Below, in pieces: positions 1 to 8,993 of a stretch of DNA of 64,000 bases. The notes under the pieces were generated by a model that was given only the letters and a program-made list of their open reading frames with translations, was not told the origin of the DNA and did no database searches. The position numbers and the translations under genes were made by a program. This DNA is from Caldicellulosiruptor obsidiansis OB47. GTDB lineage: Bacteria > Bacillota > Thermoanaerobacteria > Caldicellulosiruptorales > Caldicellulosiruptoraceae. The stretch spans positions 1-64,000 of the forward strand of contig NC_014392.1 of the NCBI RefSeq assembly GCF_000145215.1, given 5' to 3'. Within the stretch, counting starts at the first letter, position 1, and every line of letters begins with the position of its first letter.

Positions 1-33
1 ATTATAAAACATATTTTCGGTTGTGAAAAATAG

Positions 34-65
34 TTTTCCACAGTTGTTGATAACATTGTGGATAA
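34..65. promoter_or_regulatory. DnaA boxes upstream of dnaA
   Basis: TTTTCCACA at 34-42 fits the relaxed DnaA-box consensus TTWTNCACA. TGTGGATAA at 57-65 is an exact consensus box (TTATCCACA) in the reverse orientation. They lie about 50-80 bases before the dnaA start, where DnaA commonly binds to repress its own gene and to help build the origin. The window begins here, so more boxes may lie upstream. Confidence 0.7.
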
Positions 66-116
66 TACTTAAAAAGTGCGAATTTTAAACTACATATAAA
101 AAGGGTGAAAATTCAC

Positions 117-1481
117 ATGGTAGACTATGATGTGAATGAAGTGTGGGAAAAGGTAAAGGAGGCTGTGAAAAAAGAGATAAACCCAAGCCCGACAGACATA
201 TCTTACAATACATGGTTTGAATCACTTGTGCCTCTTTGTTTTGATGACAACGACACTTTAATTTTGAAGGCGTTTGCTGATTTCCACAGGGATATAGTTA
301 TAAACAGGTACTCAATTGTTATTTTAAATGCTTTAAGACAGCTGTTCTCTCCTCATTTGAGCATAAAAGTTATTCTTCCTGAAGAGGTTGAAAAGTACAA
401 AAAGTTTTTAAAATCCAAGCAAGATGAAAAACTAGAGATAGTAACACAGTTAAATCCCAAATATACTTTTGAGACCTTTGTTGTGGGGAACAACAACAGG
501 CTTGCACACGCTGCAGCCTTGGCTGTTGCAGAAACACCACCAGGCGAGAGAACTTACAATCCGCTTTTTATCTACGGCGGTGTTGGGCTTGGAAAAACTC
601 ATCTTATGCACGCAATAGGCCATCACGTTTTGAAACTTTATCCCGGCACAAAGGTAATGTACGTTACATCAGAGATATTCACAAACGAGCTTATAGCCGC
701 AATCAGAGATGAAAAGACAGACGAGTTCAGGCTCAAGTACAGAAACGTTGACGTGCTTTTAATTGACGACATTCAGTTTCTGGGCGGAAAAGAAAGAACA
801 CAGGAGGAGTTTTTCCACACATTCAATACGCTATATGAGGCAAACAAGAAGATAATACTTTCGTCAGACAGGCCGCCAAAAGAAATAAACACATTAGAAG
901 ACAGGCTTCGCTCTCGCTTTGAATGGGGGCTTATAACAGACATTCAGCCGCCAGACTTTGAGACACGAATTGCAATCTTGAGCAAGAAGTGCCAGCTTGA
1001 AGGAACTCCAGTTCCACAGCACATTTTAGAATTTATCGCATCAAAGATTGAAACAAATATTAGAGAGCTTGAAGGAGCTCTAAATAAAATCCTTGCATAC
1101 TCAAAACTAATGGCACCTGACAAGGAGATAACCTTAGAGCTTGCCGAAAAAGCTTTAAAAGAATTTATAGACACAAACACCAAAAAAGAATTGACAATTG
1201 AGGATATACAAGCAGAGGTTGCAAGCTATTTTAATATCCGGCTTGAAGATTTTAAATCGTCAAGAAGGTCAAGAAACGTGGCTTTCCCGCGCCAAATAGC
1301 AATGTATTTAGCAAGAGAGCTTACAAATGTATCACTTCCCAAAATAGGCGAGGCGTTTGGCGGAAAAGATCACACAACAGTGCTTCATGCGTGTGAAAAA
1401 ATCAAAGAACTTATCAACAAAGATACTAACACAAGAAATGCTGTGGAAAACATCAAAAAAAGACTTATCCACAGAGAATAA
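117..1481 (+). CDS. dnaA: Chromosomal replication initiator protein DnaA
   Basis: DnaA binds DnaA boxes at oriC, opens the duplex as an ATP-bound helical filament and loads the replicative helicase. All four domains are visible: an N-terminal helicase-interaction domain, a short linker, an AAA+ core with Walker A (GGVGLGKTH) and Walker B (LLIDDIQFLGGKERTQ), and a C-terminal DNA-binding domain with the signature around GGKDHTTVLHAC. The product is 454 residues, normal for the family. I start at ATG 117 because AGGGTG at 102-107 is a well-spaced ribosome site. A GTG at 105 is in frame but overlaps that site. A consensus DnaA box overlaps the last codons. Confidence 0.97.
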   Translation: MVDYDVNEVWEKVKEAVKKEINPSPTDISYNTWFESLVPLCFDDNDTLILKAFADFHRDIVINRYSIVILNALRQLFSPHLSIKVILPEEVEKYKKFLKSKQDEKLEIVTQLNPKYTFETFVVGNNNRLAHAAALAVAETPPGERTYNPLFIYGGVGLGKTHLMHAIGHHVLKLYPGTKVMYVTSEIFTNELIAAIRDEKTDEFRLKYRNVDVLLIDDIQFLGGKERTQEEFFHTFNTLYEANKKIILSSDRPPKEINTLEDRLRSRFEWGLITDIQPPDFETRIAILSKKCQLEGTPVPQHILEFIASKIETNIRELEGALNKILAYSKLMAPDKEITLELAEKALKEFIDTNTKKELTIEDIQAEVASYFNIRLEDFKSSRRSRNVAFPRQIAMYLARELTNVSLPKIGEAFGGKDHTTVLHACEKIKELINKDTNTRNAVENIKKRLIHRE

Positions 1482-1620
1482 TAATATGTGGATAAGTCTG
1501 TGTGAATTTCGATTTTCACATGTGAATTTAGTTGAAAACTCTAAATTTTATCAACAGACATATATACACTCGAAAGTTTAAATTTCACAAGCCTTTGACC
1601 GTGTTATCAACTTATCCACA
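1461..1620. other. oriC-like DnaA-box cluster
   Basis: Three perfect DnaA boxes lie here: TTATCCACA at 1465-1473, its reverse TGTGGATAA at 1487-1495, and TTATCCACA at 1612-1620. A one-mismatch box (TTATCAACA) lies at 1548-1556, and the stretch between is AT-rich. The first two are cores of a perfect 13-base inverted repeat (arms 1461-1473 and 1487-1499) with the dnaA stop codon in the loop. The position between dnaA and dnaN matches bacterial origins of the Bacillota. The insertion element starts 67 bases after the last box, so the origin looks intact. Confidence 0.75.
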
Positions 1621-1749
1621 GCTGTTACTATGAATACTACTAAAGAGTTTGCTTGGTGGTATGCTTTCTAAACCCCCACAAGAAAAAAGGAGGTCACAAC
1701 AGTTGAAAATAACAAGGCAAAAAGGTATAATTTTGACCAGGTGATATTA

Positions 1750-2322
1750 AATGTTACTAAGTGTACAAAAAGTTAAAGAGATATACGCTATCTGCCGAAG
1801 TCTACTTCCTAAACTGGGAAAAGGAAGGGGTTAATAATACCTCTCAAGCTACCTAAGGGAAGGAGAAGGTACAAAAAAGAAGACATAAAAAACTACTTGG
1901 CATGACAGAAGAAAAACCAAAACCAACCGTTATTTTGTATGCAAGAGTCTCAACTAAAAAGCAAGAAGAGTACCTTAAAAACCAGCTCAGAAGACTTGAG
2001 GAATACACAGAGTCTCAAGGTTGGAAGTACGAGGTTATATCTGAAATAGCCAGCAAAGTAAAATGAAAACAGGAGAGGGCTATTAAAACTTTTGAACAAA
2101 ATCAAAAGAGGAGAAGTTGCAAAAGTTGTAATAGAATATCCTGACAGACTTGCAAGGTTTGGATTTTAATATCTTAAGTTTTTCATGGAGAGTTTTGGGG
2201 TAGAACTTGTAGTGTTAAACGGCAGAGAAAATGAAGAAGATATAAAAGAAGAACTGGCAGAGGACTTAATAGCGGCAGTATACATCTTTTGCAGCAAGGA
2301 TTTATTGGCAAAGAGGTGCTAA
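1750..2322 (+). pseudogene. IS607 OrfA/TnpA serine recombinase, broken
   Basis: Conceptual translation with frame repair gives an N-terminal MerR-like helix-turn-helix (PLKLPKGRRRYKKEDIK) followed by a serine-recombinase catalytic domain beginning ILYARVSTKKQEEYLKNQ, with the nucleophile Ser in RVS, and later VVIEYPDRLARFGF. This domain order is typical of IS607 recombinases. Reading is broken by a frameshift near the start, a shift around 1800-1900, a stop after ISEIASKVK (about 2064), and further damage near 2085 and 2168. The protein cannot be made whole. Several of these lesions are identical in the second copy. Confidence 0.8.
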
Positions 2323-2330
2323 TAAAAGAC

Positions 2331-3869
2331 ATGGTAACAGTTCAGGCCAAGCTAATCTTTGAGGGCGGCGAAGATAAGCAAAGAGTATTAGACCTTATGA
2401 GAAGATGGTCCTCTTGTATGAGGTATGCATACAAGAGGCTACTGGAAGGATATAAAAGGAATGAACTCAAAAGGCAACTGCAGGGAATTTTCAATCTGAA
2501 TTCCCGATACGTTGATGATGCGATAATGAAAGCAAAGAGTGTTTTAAACTCATGCAAAGAAAGAAGAGAAAGTCCTAAAAAGGTTATTTTTGGTGGCAGG
2601 CAGCTTTTTGAAAAACTCCAGAAGAGGCATATAAATGGCGATCAATACAGGAAACTTCAACTTAAGTGGCAGGAGAAGAGGAAAGGGAATCTGTACTCAA
2701 GGGGAGACAGGAGTAAGAAGGGGAATCTCAACACAAGGATTGAGATAGATGGTTCCTTAACAAAACTCAGAATTAACGTGGGAGAAAAGGAGTATGTATA
2801 TGCGACGATACAGCCTGGATGGAAAGTAAAGGGTGGAACGTACAGAGACAGAAATCAACTGCTTCAGGCGATAAGCACTTTGGGAGAACCCTATTCTGTT
2901 GAGCTGAAACTCAAAAACAGTGTAGTATATGCCTACTTCACCGTTGAAGAGATTTTTCCAAAGTCTGAGATAACAAAATCAAACGGTGTTATAGGGATAG
3001 ATACGAACGCATATCCAAAACATATAGCATGGGTAGAAACAGATGAGCAGGGACAGCTTCTAGAATATGGCAGAATACCAATGCCAGAGCTTGAAAGTGG
3101 AATCTCAAGCAAGAGGGAGTATTACAGGTGGCAGTATGCACACATGATAGTAGAAATGGCAAAAGATAATCAAAAAGCCATAGTAATTGAGAAGTTGAAC
3201 ATAAAGGACAAAGGGAAAAGAGGAGACTTTTCAGGTAGAAAATCAAGACGGATAAGACACTACTTTGGGTACAGGTTACTTTTGGAGAAGGTAAAACTTT
3301 TAGCAAAGCGAGAAGGGATAGAGGTTATAGAGGTAAACCCGGCGTATACTTCTCTGATAGGGATGCTGAAGTATGCACCGCAGTTTATGGTGAGCAAGGA
3401 CGTGGCAGCTGCATATGTGATAGCCCGAAGAGGGCTTGGTTTGAGAGAAAGGATACCGCACAACTATATGATGTTTCTCAGTAGACTTGATGTAAACGAA
3501 CTGGAGGAACTGAAGGAGTACGTAAGGAAGGTAGTTAAGAACACATACGTTAGGAAAAAGCAACTCAGAGAGATAGGTAGAGTGATAAAGTTTTTACAAA
3601 GCCTTGAGAGTGAGGCAGAGAGGCTATCTGTACCACTGGATGGAACAAGTACAGGTAGTCGTGGCGAAAACCACAATCTCTGGCGAGTTCTCAAGGTAGC
3701 GGTGGTAACGCCACTCTCCCCTGACAGAGTCCTGCGTGACATGTCTGTCCTGAAATCACTTTTAGTTTCAGGGCAAGTGGGGAAGACCTATAAAGGCGTA
3801 AGTTCCTGTTTCTTGGGACAGGGGCTATGGCTTTCCCAAAAACCGCCTGCTGGGGCTGGGAAAGCTTGA
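2331..3869 (+). CDS. tnpB: TnpB-like RuvC nuclease of the IS607-type element, copy 1
   Basis: A TnpB-family protein of 512 residues. TnpB proteins are RNA-guided DNA nucleases with a RuvC fold, ancestral to Cas12. RuvC motifs are visible: Asp224 in GVIGIDTNAY, Glu287 in VIEKLNIKDKG, and Asp357 in VSKDVAAAYV. The paired Cys of the usual zinc ribbon between motifs II and III are missing; a short NPAYTS...MLKYAP loop stands there instead. I start at ATG 2331 (MVTVQAKLIF). An upstream in-frame TTG at 2289 lies inside the recombinase remnant. The last 70 or so residues are encoded by DNA full of inverted repeats and may reflect an RNA rather than a selected protein tail. Copy 2 is nearly identical except in one segment. 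Confidence 0.85.
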   Translation: MVTVQAKLIFEGGEDKQRVLDLMRRWSSCMRYAYKRLLEGYKRNELKRQLQGIFNLNSRYVDDAIMKAKSVLNSCKERRESPKKVIFGGRQLFEKLQKRHINGDQYRKLQLKWQEKRKGNLYSRGDRSKKGNLNTRIEIDGSLTKLRINVGEKEYVYATIQPGWKVKGGTYRDRNQLLQAISTLGEPYSVELKLKNSVVYAYFTVEEIFPKSEITKSNGVIGIDTNAYPKHIAWVETDEQGQLLEYGRIPMPELESGISSKREYYRWQYAHMIVEMAKDNQKAIVIEKLNIKDKGKRGDFSGRKSRRIRHYFGYRLLLEKVKLLAKREGIEVIEVNPAYTSLIGMLKYAPQFMVSKDVAAAYVIARRGLGLRERIPHNYMMFLSRLDVNELEELKEYVRKVVKNTYVRKKQLREIGRVIKFLQSLESEAERLSVPLDGTSTGSRGENHNLWRVLKVAVVTPLSPDRVLRDMSVLKSLLVSGQVGKTYKGVSSCFLGQGLWLSQKPPAGAGKA

Positions 3870-3933
3870 AGGGCGGAATATAAATACCCCAGCCGCCAAA
3901 CTTGTGCAATTTTGCACAGTTTGGTTGACCAGG
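3650..3933 (+). ncRNA. Putative omega (guide) RNA and right end, copy 1
   Basis: The 3' end of tnpB and the 64 bases after it are packed with inverted repeats. Examples are GTGG/CCAC (3661-3674), TGACAGA/TCTGTC (about 3722-3749), CCTGAAA/TTTCAGG (3749-3772), CCTGT/ACAGG, CTGGGG/CCCCAG with CCGCC, and a terminal hairpin AAACT-GTGC/GCAC-AGTTT. Known TnpB omega RNAs lie exactly here, overlapping the tnpB 3' end and ending at the element boundary, with the guide taken from the flanking DNA. If so, the guide would begin at 3934 and read into the start of dnaN. The 5' boundary is a guess. Confidence 0.5.
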
Positions 3934-3940
3934 GAAAAAG

Positions 3941-5047
3941 ATGAGGTTTGTTGTGGATAAAGATATTTTACAAGACAATATTTCCAAGGTAATATTCTCT
4001 GCAGCTTCAACAAAGGTATCGTCAATTTTAGAGTGTGTACTGATTGAAGCTGAAGATAGTATAATATTTACCACAAACGACATGAAAATGCAAATGCAAA
4101 CAGAGTTTAAAGCAGAGATACTGCAGCGGGGAGCTGCACTGGTTAAAGCAAAGCTGTTTTCTGACATAGTGAAAAAACTTCCCGACGGTGACGTTGAGGT
4201 TATAAGAGAAGAAAACGAGGTAAAAATCAGGAGCCAGAAGATAGAGTTCAGGCTCCCAACCCTTGATCCGCTCGACTTTCCAAAGATGGAGAAAAAGCCC
4301 TCTGAGAGCTTTTGCGAGTTTGTTGCAAGCGAGTTTGAAGATGCAATTGACAAAGTTATATTTGCAACTTCAAAGGACGAGACAAGACCCACGTTTACAG
4401 GTGTGCTCTTTGAGAGGGAAGAAGATGAGTTTGTAAACCTTGTTGGAATGGACGGGCACAGACTTGCTATATGCAAAATAAAACCGGTTGAAGTTGACGG
4501 CAACTTTTCAAAGATTGTGCCTGCAGATAACCTTGATGACATTACAAAGATAATAGACATTGAAGAGGCAGAAAAGGTAAGAGTATCATTCTATGAGAAC
4601 CAGGCAACATTTGAGATAGGCTCAACAACGGTGATAGTTACATTAATTTCTGGCAAGTTTTTTGATTACAAAAGTGCAATTCCAACCGAGTACTCGACAA
4701 AGATTTCAATCTCTGCAGACGTTCTGGAAAGCACGCTTGAAAGAGCTTCTATTGTATCAAAAGATGAAAAGACAAACATCCAGGCTGTGATATTTGAAAC
4801 AAACGGGATGATGTTCACAGTCCGTTCCATGTCTGCAGATGGAAGGTTTGAAGAGGATGTGCTTTGCTCTGTTGAAGGGAAAGACATCAGAATAGGATTC
4901 AATGTTAAGTATTTTCTGGATGTTTTGAAAGTGTTGGATGGTGAAATAAACCTGTTTATAACATCACAGACAAGCCCGTCAATTGTGCAAAAGCCAGACG
5001 ATGAGAACTACATCTACCTTGTGCTTCCTATAAAGATGCCAGAATAA
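3941..5047 (+). CDS. dnaN: DNA polymerase III beta subunit (sliding clamp)
   Basis: The beta clamp is a ring-shaped dimer that tethers the replicative polymerase to DNA. The product is 368 residues and shows the three-domain clamp fold from end to end (MRFVVDKDILQDNISKV at the N-terminus, SQTSPSIVQKPDDENYIYLVLPIKMPE at the C-terminus). The start is ATG 3941. Its ribosome site is the short AGGG at 3931-3934, which spans the right end of the insertion element and the first host base. Any promoter that once read from dnaA now has 2.2 kb of element in between. recF follows after 23 bases. Confidence 0.95.
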   Translation: MRFVVDKDILQDNISKVIFSAASTKVSSILECVLIEAEDSIIFTTNDMKMQMQTEFKAEILQRGAALVKAKLFSDIVKKLPDGDVEVIREENEVKIRSQKIEFRLPTLDPLDFPKMEKKPSESFCEFVASEFEDAIDKVIFATSKDETRPTFTGVLFEREEDEFVNLVGMDGHRLAICKIKPVEVDGNFSKIVPADNLDDITKIIDIEEAEKVRVSFYENQATFEIGSTTVIVTLISGKFFDYKSAIPTEYSTKISISADVLESTLERASIVSKDEKTNIQAVIFETNGMMFTVRSMSADGRFEEDVLCSVEGKDIRIGFNVKYFLDVLKVLDGEINLFITSQTSPSIVQKPDDENYIYLVLPIKMPE

Positions 5048-5070
5048 ACCTTTTTTAGAGGTTATGAAAT

Positions 5071-6132
5071 ATGATAATAAAAAGCATTTATATTGAAAAT
5101 TTTAGAAGTTATCATCAGAGCTTTTTTGAGTTCAAAGATAAAATAAACTTAATTGTCGGAAATAACGCCTCAGGAAAGACTTCTCTTCTTGAGGCTCTAT
5201 ATTTTTGTATGTGTGGAAAATCTTTTAAAAGTCGAGATGTTGATCTGATAAACTTTGATTCGCAGTATTTCAAGCTTGAGATGGTAGCCGAGGTCAGCGG
5301 TGTTGAATACGCGGTGGGTTGCTATGTAGACAGGATGCTCGAAAAGGGAATAATGATAAATGACAAAAAAGTTAACAGGCTTTCAGAGCTTATAACTCTT
5401 TTCAAATTTGTTTTTTTTGAGCCGGACACAACTGAGCTGGTAAAACGTCAGCCAAAATTAAGACGCCGCTTTTTAGATATGGAAGTTGCAAAGCTTTACC
5501 CTTACATGACAAAGGTGTATCAAGAGTACCAAAAAGCACTTCTTTCACGAAACGCATTTTTGAAAAGTTATGATAAAAAGGATATAATAGATGTGTACGA
5601 TGTTCAGCTTAGCCACCTTGGATTTTTGATTCTGTCAAAAAGGCAAGAGGTTATAAAAAAGCTGTCAGGCGAGGCACAAAGAATTTTTGGTCATGTGTTT
5701 GAAAATAAATCTTTGCTTGAACTTGAATATTTGCCATCAATTGCAGCGTCAAGTGAGGAAGAGTATTACACAGAGCTAAAAAGATGTTTAATTAAGGATT
5801 TAAACTTCGGGTATACAACAAGAGGTGTTCACAGAGATGACTTTGAGATTCTAATAGATGGAAAGCCTGCTTTAGATTTTGCGTCGGAAGGACAGATAAA
5901 ACTTGCAGCTGTATCGGTTGTGCTTGCAAGTGCTGCGCTGTACGAAAAACCTGTCTTGATTTTAGACGATGTATTTTCTGAGTTAGATTGCCAGAAGAGA
6001 AAAAATCTTGTAATGTTTTTAAGTCAGTACCAGTCGTTTGTGACATCTGCAGAGGACTTGAGAAGCTTGCAAAGTGAATCAATTTTTGACAGCTGCAGTA
6101 CACATATAATTTTGCTTGAAAGAAATATTTAA
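5071..6132 (+). CDS. recF: DNA replication and repair protein RecF
   Basis: RecF is an SMC-like ABC-type ATPase that helps load RecA at single-stranded gaps. The 353-residue product has Walker A (GNNASGKTS, about residues 30-38) near the N-terminus and Walker B (PVLILDDVFSELD) near the C-terminus, with the long family-typical region between. It begins MIIKSIYIENFRSY, a classic RecF start. It lies 23 bases behind dnaN and 29 bases before remB, in the conserved dnaN-recF-remB-gyrB order, so co-transcription is likely. Confidence 0.95.
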   Translation: MIIKSIYIENFRSYHQSFFEFKDKINLIVGNNASGKTSLLEALYFCMCGKSFKSRDVDLINFDSQYFKLEMVAEVSGVEYAVGCYVDRMLEKGIMINDKKVNRLSELITLFKFVFFEPDTTELVKRQPKLRRRFLDMEVAKLYPYMTKVYQEYQKALLSRNAFLKSYDKKDIIDVYDVQLSHLGFLILSKRQEVIKKLSGEAQRIFGHVFENKSLLELEYLPSIAASSEEEYYTELKRCLIKDLNFGYTTRGVHRDDFEILIDGKPALDFASEGQIKLAAVSVVLASAALYEKPVLILDDVFSELDCQKRKNLVMFLSQYQSFVTSAEDLRSLQSESIFDSCSTHIILLERNI

Positions 6133-6161
6133 AAAACAATTTACAGGGATGTGTAAAGAAT

Positions 6162-6446
6162 ATGTTTGCTCACATTGGCGAGGATTATGTCATCAACAGC
6201 TCAGAGCTTCTTGTTATATTGAACTGGGATTCGTTTATTCTTTCAGAAGACAACCGCAAGATCCTTGAAAATCTAAAACTTCAGGACAGGATTTTCGTGA
6301 TAAACGACGAAATAAAAAAATCGATAATAATCCTTGAGATTGACGGCAGAATGTACGGAATAATATCTCCTGTGTCGCCAGGCACCATCGCAAAAAGGCT
6401 TTTGAACTTTAACCTCTACATTGACAACTATTTGGACCAAGATTAA
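6162..6446 (+). CDS. remB: RemB-like DUF370 protein
   Basis: A 94-residue DUF370 protein. In Bacillus subtilis the gene at the same place between recF and gyrB (remB/yaaB) affects biofilm matrix gene expression. The DUF370 relative RemA is a DNA-binding ring that activates matrix genes. The sequence starts MFAHIGEDYVINSSELLVIL and holds the usual short beta-rich core. The C-terminal tail is slightly longer than in RemA. The identification rests on family pattern plus synteny; the regulatory role here is an inference. Confidence 0.85.
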   Translation: MFAHIGEDYVINSSELLVILNWDSFILSEDNRKILENLKLQDRIFVINDEIKKSIIILEIDGRMYGIISPVSPGTIAKRLLNFNLYIDNYLDQD

Positions 6447-6473
6447 TTTCAAAAAATTTAAATTGGCAGGTGA

Positions 6474-8396
<1,923 letters not shown>

Positions 8397-8412
8397 AAAG
8401 AGGTGTTTCAAA

Positions 8413-8588
8413 GTGGAAGTTGCGAAAAAAATTTATGAAGAAGTTATAAAACTGCCTGAAGAGACTCAGAGAGAAGTTTTAGATTTTATTGAATTTAAAA
8501 AAATGAAATGGAAAAAAATATAGAAGAAATAATTGATAAAGTTATTGAAGAAAATTACGAGATATTAAAGGAGTTAGCTGATAAATGA
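8413..8588 (+). CDS. Probable antitoxin, split across two overlapping frames
   Basis: Two short frames follow gyrB. Frame one (8413-8523, GTG start) gives 36 residues including IYEEVIKLPEETQREVLDFI, which resembles DUF2281-type antitoxins. Frame two (ATG 8508 to TGA 8588) gives 26 residues, acidic and helical (EEIIDKVIEENYEILKELADK). They meet at a run of seven A (8512-8518). A -1 slip there would make one protein of about 58 residues. The second frame overlaps the toxin start by ATGA, so translation is probably coupled. Whether this is a mutation, programmed slippage or two real peptides cannot be told from sequence. Confidence 0.5.
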
Positions 8589-8965
8589 TAATGTTGAGTA
8601 TTGAGGATGTATTGTTGATTGCTAAAAAATTAATAGAAAGATTTGGAGGTACTTTTGGGATAAGAAATAAAGGTTTGCTTGAGAGCTCATTGAACAATGC
8701 ATTTCAAACATTTGATGGAGAGGAGCTATATAAAACTGATGTAGAAAAAATTGCAGTTATATCTTACTCGATAATAAGGAATCACCCCATGATAGATGGT
8801 AATAAAAGATTAGGTATTAGTGTTTTACTGATATTATGTAAACTCAACAATATTATCTTAGAATATACAAGAGAAGAGGCAGTGGATTTAGCTGTAAGGA
8901 TTGCAGAAGGTAGTATTGATATTGAAGATGTTGTTGAATGGATAAAAAAGCATGAGAAAAAGTGA
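8585..8965 (+). CDS. Doc-like Fic-domain toxin (death-on-curing family)
   Basis: A 126-residue Fic/Doc protein. Doc toxins phosphorylate elongation factor Tu and so stop translation; Fic relatives transfer AMP. The motif HPMIDGNKR (around residue 71) matches the Fic/Doc signature HxFx(D/E)GNxR apart from Met for the usual Phe. The start ATG overlaps the stop of the short upstream frame, the normal toxin-antitoxin arrangement. It sits inside the gyrase locus, 28 bases before gyrA, and may be transcribed with gyrB and gyrA. The exact chemistry and target here are unproven. Confidence 0.8.
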   Translation: MIMLSIEDVLLIAKKLIERFGGTFGIRNKGLLESSLNNAFQTFDGEELYKTDVEKIAVISYSIIRNHPMIDGNKRLGISVLLILCKLNNIILEYTREEAVDLAVRIAEGSIDIEDVVEWIKKHEKK

Positions 8966-8993
8966 ACACTATAAAGGGAGGAAAAATTAAAGC

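Larger units (their letters stand above)
1688..3933 (+). mobile_element. IS607-type element, copy 1, in the dnaA-dnaN gap
   Basis: A 2246-bp element repeated at 49991-52236. I set the ends where the two copies stop matching: both begin AGGAGGTCACAAC and both end TTGGTTGACCAGG. It encodes a MerR-HTH/serine recombinase (broken here) and a TnpB-like RuvC nuclease, the IS607 arrangement. There are no terminal inverted repeats and no target duplication, as expected of IS607. GG is present at both outer ends, consistent with a GG crossover dinucleotide. The element lies 7 bases before the dnaN start codon. Confidence 0.85.

Noticed and set aside
3691-4560. Long minus-strand open frame (289 codons) over the end of tnpB and the start of dnaN
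   Set aside because: It is antisense to dnaN in a strongly coding frame and its translation is low-complexity Ser/Phe/Leu with no family likeness; a shadow of the real genes.
5792-6139. Minus-strand frame of 115 codons over the end of recF
   Set aside because: Antisense to conserved RecF motifs; no ribosome site; composition is that of a reversed coding strand.
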